Program-made: the position numbers and the translations under genes | Notes under the pieces: model-generated | What the model was told of the DNA's origin: nothing | Database searches by the model: none | The model's input: the letters and a program-made list of their open reading frames with translations, nothing else | Part shown: positions 8,141 to 15,700 of the stretch, one piece after another | How positions within the stretch are numbered: the stretch's first letter is position 1 | Layout: every line of letters begins with the position of its first letter | Assembly (NCBI GenBank): GCA_964612295.1 | Contig: CAZTDY010000002.1 | Location: 1 to 64,000, forward strand | Length of the DNA stretch: 64,000 nucleotides | Reading direction: 5' to 3' | Source of the DNA: CAYQJL01 sp964612295 | GTDB taxonomy: Bacteria > Eisenbacteria > RBG-16-71-46 > CAIMUX01 > WJJG01

Positions 8141-9583
8141 ATGAGACGATGGGGTTTCCGGGTCGGCATCCTCATGGTTCTGGCCGTGGTGGCCGCGTGT
8201 GCGTCCTACACGACCAGGCTCAAAGACCTTCGGGGGACCGTCACGCGGGGCGAACTCCATAGCGCCCTCGAGATGGTCGACAAGGTCAGTGATCCGGGCG
8301 ACCTTTTGTACCACCTTGAGAGAGGCGCCCTCCATCACTACGGGGAACAGTGGTCAGAGAGCAATGCGGAGCTGGCCGAGGCCGAGCAGCTTCTCGAGGA
8401 CCTCTACACGATCAGCGTGAGCGAACGGGCGCTGACCTTCATCCTCAATGACGAGGCTGAAGCCTACCGCGGAGAGGTCTACGAGGGACATCTGCTCCAC
8501 TACTACCGTCTGCTGAACTACCACCACCTTGGGCAGCCGGGGGAAACCGCGGTCGAGGCCCGTCGCTTGGGGCTACGCCTGGCAACCCTCCGCGATGATT
8601 TCGGCGATGACCCCGCTTTGCGGGAGATGCCCTTTCTGCAGTGGTTGATCGGGGCGGTGCTCGAATCAAACGGGGAGTACAACGATGCCCTGATCGCCTA
8701 TCGCTGGGCGGTGCGGGGCTACGCCGATTGGGCCGGTTCCGGGGGGCCTGATGCGCCCGACTGGATCGAGCTCAACCTTCTGCGCACTGCCGCACGGTCC
8801 GGAATCGACCCGGACGCCATTGAGGAATCCTCCGATTCACCCCCCGCGCTCCGCCTGACGGCCCGGAGCCAAGCGGCCGGCAACGAGGCGGAGCTGGTCC
8901 TGCTCTGCGAGCTGGGGTGGGCGGCTCAGAAGCAGAGCGAACACATCCGCATCCCGATCTTCAAGCATGAGTCCGACTGGAGCGGGGCCGATCAAGCCGC
9001 CGCCCTGGGAATCGCTCTGGCGGGACGCTACGACTACTATCTGGCCCATGGGGCCTGGTCGGACACCGATTTCGAGCTGGCCTATTTCCTGGACGTCGCG
9101 ATCCCCGTGCTGCCCGATCACGTGCCCTCGGCCGTGTCCTATTGCGAGGTCACGGTCGAGCCCCTGAATCAGGCGGAAGGCGAGCTCTCCGGCCGGCTCA
9201 AGGGGGCCAGGCTCGAGCCGGCCCTCGATGTGGAGGGGCTCCTGCGTCACGTCTACCGCAAAGGGATGTCCGCCACGCTGGCAAAGACGTTCGCGCGGGC
9301 CCTCCTCAAGTACGTCGCCCAGGATCAGGCAAAGAAAGAGCTGGGGGCGGTGGCCGGACTCCTCGCGAATATCGCCGGGGCGGCGACCGAGAAGGCCGAC
9401 ACGCGCGCCTGGCTGCTTCTTCCCGCCCAGGTCCAGGCCTCCTCGTTGCGCCTGCCCCCGGGCGCCTACCGCGTTTCGCTCGCGGCCTACGATCACCGGG
9501 GCGGCAAAGTGGGGGAGCGCAGGCGCGAGGTCGAGCTGGGATCCGGGGACCTTGGCATCGTCAGCTGGAGGGTGTTCGACTGA
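8141..9583 (+). CDS. COG3014-family lipoprotein, partner of LpoB-like protein
   Basis: 480 aa with a signal peptide and lipobox VAAC (Cys20). The first half (25-230) is helical and TPR-like, with a repeated pattern of aromatic and Leu residues. The second half is beta-rich and ends in a likely Ig-like fold (YRVSLAAYDHRG near the C-terminus). COG3014 proteins of unknown function occur in gene sets with LpoB/COG3417 and the short lipoprotein COG4259. Here the first two are adjacent and the third was not found. The start has AAGGAGG seven bases upstream. It is probably an outer-membrane-anchored factor acting with the LpoB-like protein. Confidence 0.72.
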   Translation: MRRWGFRVGILMVLAVVAACASYTTRLKDLRGTVTRGELHSALEMVDKVSDPGDLLYHLERGALHHYGEQWSESNAELAEAEQLLEDLYTISVSERALTFILNDEAEAYRGEVYEGHLLHYYRLLNYHHLGQPGETAVEARRLGLRLATLRDDFGDDPALREMPFLQWLIGAVLESNGEYNDALIAYRWAVRGYADWAGSGGPDAPDWIELNLLRTAARSGIDPDAIEESSDSPPALRLTARSQAAGNEAELVLLCELGWAAQKQSEHIRIPIFKHESDWSGADQAAALGIALAGRYDYYLAHGAWSDTDFELAYFLDVAIPVLPDHVPSAVSYCEVTVEPLNQAEGELSGRLKGARLEPALDVEGLLRHVYRKGMSATLAKTFARALLKYVAQDQAKKELGAVAGLLANIAGAATEKADTRAWLLLPAQVQASSLRLPPGAYRVSLAAYDHRGGKVGERRREVELGSGDLGIVSWRVFD

Positions 9584-9640
9584 TCTAGGGCCCAAGCGAA
9601 TCCTGATTGAACCTCTTCCGGTGCGTATCCAACCCCAAGA

Positions 9641-9751
9641 CTAATTCTGTTCAGAGAGGGTCTTGATCGAACCCCAAGTTGGGCTCGTGGCCGGGCTGAT
9701 GTCATAGCCGAAGTTGACGCCCAGGCCAGAGGATTGGCAGAAGTAGGGCAT
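9641..9751 (-). pseudogene. Degenerate C-terminal copy of the adjacent secreted protein
   Basis: Reading the minus strand from an ATG at 9751 to TAG at 9643-9641 gives 36 residues. Its core (GLGVNFG, then PATSPTWGSIKTL) aligns with the last 25 residues of the neighbouring secreted protein (GIGYYFGG, then PAESKTWGAIKALF). It has no signal peptide and no upstream body, and it lies just beyond that gene's terminator. The simplest reading is the surviving 3' end of an old tandem duplicate. A short translated peptide is less likely. Confidence 0.5.
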
Positions 9752-9756
9752 AAAAA

Positions 9757-9787
9757 GGGGCCGGTGCTCCAAAAGAGCACCGGCCCC
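9757..9787 (-). terminator. Rho-independent terminator of the secreted-protein gene
   Basis: A perfect 13-bp stem (9757-9769 with 9775-9787, 5-nt loop) is followed on the minus strand by TTTTTA. It lies 29 bases past the stop codon at 9816. Confidence 0.88.
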
Positions 9788-9815
9788 ATGGCATGACTAG
9801 ATCAATGCGCTCTTC

Positions 9816-10487
9816 CTAGAAGAGAGCCTTGATGGCGCCCCACGTCTTGCTCTCGGCAGGAGTGGTGCCACCGAAGTAGTAGCCAATACCCCAAGCCTGC
9901 TCGCCGTAACCAGCATCCTGGCCCCAACCAGCAGTCGTGAAGACCCAGTGGTAACCACCGAAGCCATTGGTATCCATGCCCATGTACCAACCACCAGCCG
10001 CACCAGGCCAGTTGCCCCAGTGACCGATGGTGACTTCACCGGTGGCGACGTAATCCGGAATGTCGGCATCGTGCTGGCTAACGGAAGGCCACGTGGCCGG
10101 CGCGCCAGGATCGAAACCGGTCATAACCTGGAGAACGGCCCCAGGAGGACCACTGATACCGCCCTCAAAGAGGTAGACATCCGCAGTCTGACCAGCGTAA
10201 TAGCCAACATCCGTAAGCCAGAAAGCGGCGCACTGGATGTTCTGGCCGGTGCAGTCGTAAGCCATACCGAACGTACCCACGTAAGGAGTGGCAACACCGG
10301 TGTACCAGTACATGAGGCCATTCTCGAACGAGCCGTCGTGACTGTAGACCAGGGTGCCCGTGCAGTCATCGGTATTGCTACCGTAGACGATACCAGGCTC
10401 AGTCGTGTAACCAACGTCCGTGAAGTCAGACGCGCTGGCGATCCCGACGACCGCGAGAAGAGCAAGCAAAGTTGCGAACTTCTTCAT
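9816..10487 (-). CDS. Secreted protein with Gly/aromatic-rich body and TWGxIK C-terminal motif
   Basis: 223 aa from ATG 10487. A classical Sec signal (MKKFATLLALLAVVGIASA) is followed by a mature domain rich in Gly, Tyr, Trp and Asp. Cysteines occur as in DDCTG, DCTGQN and QCAAF, so disulphides are possible. The end, PAESKTWGAIKALF, is repeated in the remnant at 9641-9751. It looks like a beta-sandwich or fimbrial/adhesin-type surface protein, but I do not recognise the family. Its own consensus promoter, long leader and strong terminator suggest an independently regulated and probably abundant product. The frame extends upstream to 10613 without a signal peptide or good SD, so I reject that start. 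Confidence 0.75.
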   Translation of the reverse strand: MKKFATLLALLAVVGIASASDFTDVGYTTEPGIVYGSNTDDCTGTLVYSHDGSFENGLMYWYTGVATPYVGTFGMAYDCTGQNIQCAAFWLTDVGYYAGQTADVYLFEGGISGPPGAVLQVMTGFDPGAPATWPSVSQHDADIPDYVATGEVTIGHWGNWPGAAGGWYMGMDTNGFGGYHWVFTTAGWGQDAGYGEQAWGIGYYFGGTTPAESKTWGAIKALF

Positions 10488-10631
10488 TGCTGTTTTCCTT
10501 TCATACTGATGTTTCTGCAGCCGCTGCTCCCTACCGCCCATCACATGAAGGACGGCCCATTGCAACTGCCACCACACCCCGCACTTCCCGAAAATTGAGC
10601 TTAGTTTCATCACCCCTTTCCGGTTTCCTCA

Positions 10632-10705
10632 GGTGTCAGTTCGGTGTGCCGCCGAACCGACATCAAGAATTCTGACACATGCGGCCTTACTTGTCAAGGT
10701 GTCAG
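10632..10705. repeat. Three copies of GTGTCAG, direct and inverted, around the promoter
   Basis: GTGTCAG occurs at 10633-10639 and 10699-10705, and its inverse CTGACAC at 10672-10678. One copy abuts the -35 box and the inverted copy overlaps the -10 box of the secreted-protein promoter, an arrangement typical of operators. A further hairpin (GTTCGG/CCGAAC, 10639-10657) lies in the leader. Confidence 0.35.
10669..10697 (-). promoter_or_regulatory. Promoter for the secreted-protein gene
   Basis: On the minus strand TTGACA (10697-10692), a 17-base spacer and CAGAAT (10674-10669, 4 of 6). The leader to the ATG at 10487 is about 175 nt. The 416-bp gap 10488-10903 otherwise holds the GTGTCAG repeats, the terminator at 10841 and no ORF I can support. 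Confidence 0.55.
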
Positions 10706-10840
10706 GCCCAAGGTGGGCCAGGCCAACCACATGAGCTAAAGCACGGAGCGACTAAATGTTGCAGTGGGTGTGAGGGTCTTGAACCAGCGCATTTCCGGGG
10801 GGGTGCTCGTGCGAGCGGGGAGATCTGCCACCGGGGACGC

Positions 10841-10875
10841 GAAGAAGGCACCTACCGTCGGTAAGTGCCCTCTTC
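10841..10875 (-). terminator. Hairpin terminator after the low-complexity protein gene
   Basis: Imperfect stem: 10841-10845 pairs with 10871-10875, and the inner arms (AGGCAC and TACC against GGTA and GTGCC) lie across 10845-10869. It sits 29 bases beyond the stop at 10904. Confidence 0.55.
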
Positions 10876-10903
10876 TTCGTTGTTTCGCAACTGGTATATA
10901 AGA

Positions 10904-12082
10904 CTAGCGGCGTCCGGACCGGCCTCGGTCCGAAGACGGGCTCTTGGCCGGCTCTTTTTTGGCCGGGGCCTTGGATTTGCCGGCCTTGCTACCCCCACTG
11001 CGGGTGGTGCCGCGACTGCCCTTCGACTTCCCCTCGGCCGCCGGCTTCCGGGGGGTGGGGGGCTTCTGCTTCTTCAGCTGCGGGCTATCCCGCCTGGCCT
11101 TGCTCTTCGAGCCATCGCGTTTCGGGGACTTGATCTCGCGTCCGACTGAACCGCGAGAGCTTGCTTTGCGATCCCGGCTTCGATCGGAGCCCGACCGGTA
11201 CCGGGCCCGTTCGGTGGAAGCTCTGGCCCCATCGCGGGCGGAGCGTTTCCTGATGGTGCGCGCGTCGACATAGCCCACGTCTGACGCCCCCGGCTTACTC
11301 TTGCCCGCCCGGTAGGCTCGGTGGGTCTGATCGGTCGAGCGGGTCTTCGACCGCACGCTGGACGGCCGGTCCGTGCCCGCCTTGCGCCAGATCGTCCGTT
11401 CACGGTCGAGACGGGCGATGGCCGCTCCGGCTCCCCGATTCCAGGACCGGCGGGTGGCCACCCGCGTGTGGCTGGTCCCGCAATGGTGACCGTAGCCATA
11501 GTGCCAATCGCAGTACCAGGTACACGGTCCCCACGGATCCCACCAGTCACGGCACCAGTGTCCACCGTAATAGTAGGAGGTGCGGGCCCACCAGAACGGG
11601 GAGTAGTAGACGTAGGCACGCGGCCACCAGTACCAGTGATAGGCGAAGGGGTCGTAGTAGTAGTTCGAGAAAATGGCCGTGTAGTCGTCGCTGTCGTACG
11701 GCTCATAGTCGTACACATAGATGTTGATGTCGTCATCGTCGTAATCGTACACATCGTCGTAGTCGTATAGATCGTCATAGTCGTCGTAGGAATCCGAAAC
11801 CGACCCCGGTCGATCGCCGAAGCGATCGGGCGTATCGATCAGTTCGCGAATGAGGTAGTCGCTCGCGCCGGCGTCCTTGAGATCGATCATGTCCTGGACG
11901 CTGAGGTAGAATACGGCTCGTTCCACCTCCACCAGCTTGAGGATCGTGTCTTCCCCGATGCCGGCCACCTTGAGGCGAATCACGTCATCCAGGTCGAGGG
12001 CGTTTGCGGATGGAGCCATCAAGGCGACCACAAGCGTGAAGAGCCCGACGGCCGTCCATCGTGATAGTTGGCTTCGTGCCAT
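10904..12082 (-). CDS. Exported low-complexity protein: Asp/Tyr-rich centre, Arg/Lys/Ser-rich C-terminus
   Basis: 392 aa from ATG 12082 (GGAAGGG upstream). A signal peptide (about 1-28) precedes two short helical units, DLDDVIRLKVAGIGEDTI and YLSVQDMIDLKDAGASDYLI. These repeat a pattern (D-D/M-V/I-x-L-K-x-A-G) seen in SHOCT-like helical motifs of envelope proteins. Residues about 96-135 are almost entirely Asp and Tyr, and about 135-200 are Tyr/Trp/His-rich with several Cys. The final 190 residues are strongly basic (Arg, Ser, Lys, Pro) and probably disordered. The acidic and basic halves could bind each other, a metal or a polyanion; no function is recognised. It is flanked by terminator-like hairpins on both sides. 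Confidence 0.7.
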   Translation of the reverse strand: MARSQLSRWTAVGLFTLVVALMAPSANALDLDDVIRLKVAGIGEDTILKLVEVERAVFYLSVQDMIDLKDAGASDYLIRELIDTPDRFGDRPGSVSDSYDDYDDLYDYDDVYDYDDDDINIYVYDYEPYDSDDYTAIFSNYYYDPFAYHWYWWPRAYVYYSPFWWARTSYYYGGHWCRDWWDPWGPCTWYCDWHYGYGHHCGTSHTRVATRRSWNRGAGAAIARLDRERTIWRKAGTDRPSSVRSKTRSTDQTHRAYRAGKSKPGASDVGYVDARTIRKRSARDGARASTERARYRSGSDRSRDRKASSRGSVGREIKSPKRDGSKSKARRDSPQLKKQKPPTPRKPAAEGKSKGSRGTTRSGGSKAGKSKAPAKKEPAKSPSSDRGRSGRR

Positions 12083-12220
12083 GATATTGACCCTTCCTGT
12101 GCGGGTGGGTGGGCAGGTCAGCCTCCCCGCGAATAAGCCGACCCTCGCTGATGCTCGCCCCTCAGTATATATAAGTCTACCTCGGACCCTGGGTTCCAGC
12201 AAGACGAGCATCTGATTCTG

Positions 12221-12255
12221 CGCGCTAATTCTTATCGAAAACGATAGTTAGCGCG
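12221..12255. terminator. Strong hairpin downstream of the 139-aa secreted protein gene
   Basis: CGCGCTAA (12221-12228) pairs with TTAGCGCG (12248-12255), and inside it TATCG (12233-12237) pairs with CGATA (12242-12246) around an AAAA/TTTT loop. It lies 32 bases past the stop at 12287. There is no U-run, so it could also be an mRNA-stabilising or processing hairpin. Confidence 0.5.
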
Positions 12256-12286
12256 ACCTGCTTCCGCACCGGCGTGGATCCCCGGC

Positions 12287-12706
12287 CTAGCTGGCTGGGG
12301 GTGGTGGGAGGGCCTTCCAGGTATCGGCCGCCAGGTCGTAGATCCAAAGCTCACCCTCGGTCGTCAGGAAGAAGCCCCAGGTGGACATGTCCTGGATCTT
12401 CTCGACCGGGACGGGCAGGGGCAGGATCTTCGTCTCCTTGCCCTCGTTCTTGAAGGCTTGGTCGATGCTGAGCCACGTCTCCTGGTCCGGCCGGTAGACC
12501 CAGAGCATACCGTCCGCCGTCAGGACCCCGCCGGGGCCGGTGGTGAACAGAATCTTGCCCGGTCCGTCCGGCGTCTGCGCCGCCGCCGGTGGAACGGAAG
12601 GGGTTCCGCCCACCAGCCCGGACAGACAGAGAAGCACCAGGCCGGCTGCCAGGGCTCCCGGGAAGATGACAGAATGACCCCGCCGGGGCCGCTTCGCTGA
12701 ACGCAT
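12287..12706 (-). CDS. Small secreted protein of unknown function
   Basis: 139 aa from ATG 12706, with AGGAGG at the correct distance. A basic N-terminus and hydrophobic core (about 15-44, ending PPAAAQ) form a signal peptide. The mature part contains two similar units, GMLWVYRPDQETWLSI and GELWIYDLAADTWKAL. These read as successive beta-propeller or kelch-like blades (LW-x-Y-x-x-x-x-x-T-W). With only two units it is either a fragment-like mini-domain or assembles as an oligomer. It lies 35 bp after the giant metalloprotease on the same strand, so the two are probably cotranscribed. No family is recognised. Confidence 0.68.
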   Translation of the reverse strand: MRSAKRPRRGHSVIFPGALAAGLVLLCLSGLVGGTPSVPPAAAQTPDGPGKILFTTGPGGVLTADGMLWVYRPDQETWLSIDQAFKNEGKETKILPLPVPVEKIQDMSTWGFFLTTEGELWIYDLAADTWKALPPPPAS

Positions 12707-12741
12707 GGGAGACCTCCTTTGCTGGGCAACCAGCTCTGTTT

Positions 12742-15700
12742 CTACCGCACCAGGACGATGGGCCGGCTGGTGTGCCGGTTCCCGTCGCGCGCCACAGCGT
12801 AGTACACCCCCATGGGCGCCGGGGATCCCTCCTCGGCCCGGCCGTCCCACGGATAGATCTGAACGCCGGCATCCCCTTCGCCGCGTTTGACGAGGTGCCG
12901 GATCAGTCGGCCGGTGACGTCGACGATCACCAGATCCCAGTTTGTGTCGGGGGCGTTGACGCGGAGCAAGGTCTCGCTGCGGAACGGGTTCGGCCAGGGG
13001 GCATTGAGACCGATCCGAGCCGGAGCGGCCGGCGCATATAGCCGGTGGGCCGGCGGATCGATCATGACCTGCTCTCCGCCGGGGGTCACGGCCGTGAGCC
13101 GGTAGTAGAAGCGCTCACCGCTGCCGGCGGTGCGGTCCAGGTAGGTGTAGGTCGAATCGTCGTCGGCCGTGAGGAGCCCTCCACCCAACTGGATCGAACC
13201 GGTCTCATCGTCCAGGTCGCCCGACCAGCGATCGAGGTAGAAGCCGTCGTAGGCCAGGGGCTCTTCCGGCGCCCACTCCAGCAGGAGGCCGTCGTTCTGA
13301 GAGAGCGAATGCCAATAGCTCAGCTCGGTGCGGGGCGTCTCGGCCAGGTCCACCTGAATCTGCACGGACGAGGTCGGGTTCTGGGGGTCGTTGGTGAGAA
13401 GGAGGATCTGGGCCTCATACTCGTCTTCGATCAACCCGGTCATGTCGATGGAGACCGGGAGATCGAAAGGAGTCCCCGGCTCGGCGACCCCGAACGTGCT
13501 CTCCAGCGTCAGCCAGTCCGCATCGGGGGGGTCGGGCACGAGATCCGAAGTCACCCACTCCTCCTCCAGAAACGCGAGGAAGTCCCGGGGCGCGTATTTT
13601 CCGCTCTCGGGTGTGCCGTGCGCCGACCGCCGCAGGGCTTCTTCGACCTCCTGAAGGGTGGAGACCGCGAGGTTGATCCCCACCGTGGAGGGCGACCCGA
13701 TCTGCTGAAGCTGCACGGCGACCTCGAGCGAATCGAGCCCCTCCTGGAAGATGAGATGCGCGGGCCCACCCACGATCCGATACGTGGCATCGATCAGGAC
13801 GGCGATCGCCTGCCCTTGCGTTTGGGCAAAGACATTCGCACCCATCGCTAAGATGTAGTCAGCCCCAACGCTGTATGCGGGGATGCCGGTGCTGCGATCC
13901 AGATCGGTGTCCAGGAAGAGGACCATGGCGACGTCCTCGTACGGATCCGGCAGGGTGTCGTGCAGCGCGACGCGGAACTGGACGAGCTCATTGTATTCCC
14001 GGGCCCAAACGGATGCGAAGTCGGGAGCGATGCCGTCGACTCCATCCTCTGTGAGGAGCGACCACTCGGCGTCGTTGGCCCCGTCGAAGGAATGGCGGGG
14101 GAGCACGTCGTCGAGGGTGTCCTCCACGTCCGCGGGATAGAAGCTCATGTTGAGATAGCCGGTTCCCGTGTTTTCGATGGGGATCAGCTCCTCGGTCTCC
14201 GGTTCGCCTTCGATCGTCACCTCCAGAGTCGAGGTAACGTCCAACTCGGGCACATACGGATAGCCTTCGACGATGGGCGAATACGGGCCTTCGCCATACG
14301 TGTAGACCGCGGTGACGGCGTAGTAATAGCGCTGTCCGTTCTCGACGTTCGCATCAATCCAGTACCGCATCGAGCGGACCGTGTCGTTGAGCTTCTCGGC
14401 GTTTGCGAAGTCGGACGAGGGATCCCGGTATACGTTGTAGCCGCTGAAGGTCGGCCGTTCGGTGTCGATGCCGTCGGGAGGCCCCCAGCTCAAGAACACC
14501 TCCTCGTCATCGCCTTGGCTGGCGTTGAGAATCGACGGGGAAACGAGAAGCTGGGTTTCCTGTACCGAGATGTTGTCGACATACCATCCGAGCTCGTTCA
14601 CGTACTCGTCGCTGAAATGTAGAAGCCGAAAGCGGACATCGCTCAACCCGACGTAATGGTCCAGGGGGATCTCAATACTCTCCCATCCGCGCCCCAAGCC
14701 GGTGAAACAGTAGCGGAAACCGTGCTCGTCTCCTGCGTAGATTTGGCCCGGATAGCCCCCGGGTGGAGTAAGATGCAGCCATTCGACGCCCCCGTTGGTG
14801 CTAACCTCGATCCACGCGCCGTCCCAGTCCAGCTCGATCTCGTACCAGGAATCGAAACGCAGGACCGCTTCGTCCCAACCCGAGAGATCAAACGGGGGCA
14901 GCGTGAGATAGGAAGTCAACTCGTCGCCATGATGTCCGTGCAGATTCGTCGCCACCAGTTCGCCGCCTGAGACGGGCAGCGGCGCGCCTGTGTAGAGGTC
15001 GGGCGGGCCGACCGCCCAGTCACCATCCATGGTGATCTCATCGGTCTGGATATCGAAGTCCCAAGTCCGTCCCTTGAGTACCTCAACCGACACCACACCG
15101 CTCGAGGGGTAGGACGCTTCGTTGAGACGAGCTGACGCATCCGTGGCGCTGAGCTCGTAGCGCACCTCGGTGACCTCGGTCACGCCCTCGAAGGGGACGG
15201 CCATCTCGTACACATCCGGGGCGAACTGGGCGTGTTTCGGCGTGAGTGCACGTTCGACGGTATGCGGATCCTCGGCCGTCACCAGCGTCACGGTGGCATG
15301 CACCGTGCCAACCTGCTCGGTGTTGTCCGTGACCTTCGCGGAGAGCCAGAGATGGGTTACGTCTTCGGTGACTGCTTGGACGTCATCGTGCACGATGATA
15401 GGGGGGACCTCATCGACGCCGACGAAGAAGGTCAGGTCCTCTTCCGGTGCTCCGCCGGGGTAGGTGTTGTCGTGGCCCCCCTCGTCACTGGCCAACAAGT
15501 AGTAGTCGACCTGGGTGCCAACGGGCTGCCCCGGGATCTCGTATCGGTACTGGAGAGTACCCACCTCTTCCATCGGATCGATGACATAGCGGCCGTCGGG
15601 ACTGGTGCGGTAGGCGATCTGGACCGAGCCGTCGACCACGGGCCAAACGGAACTGAGATCCACCTCGATCAGGATTGGCTCGTCGGCGGCTTCGGTATCG

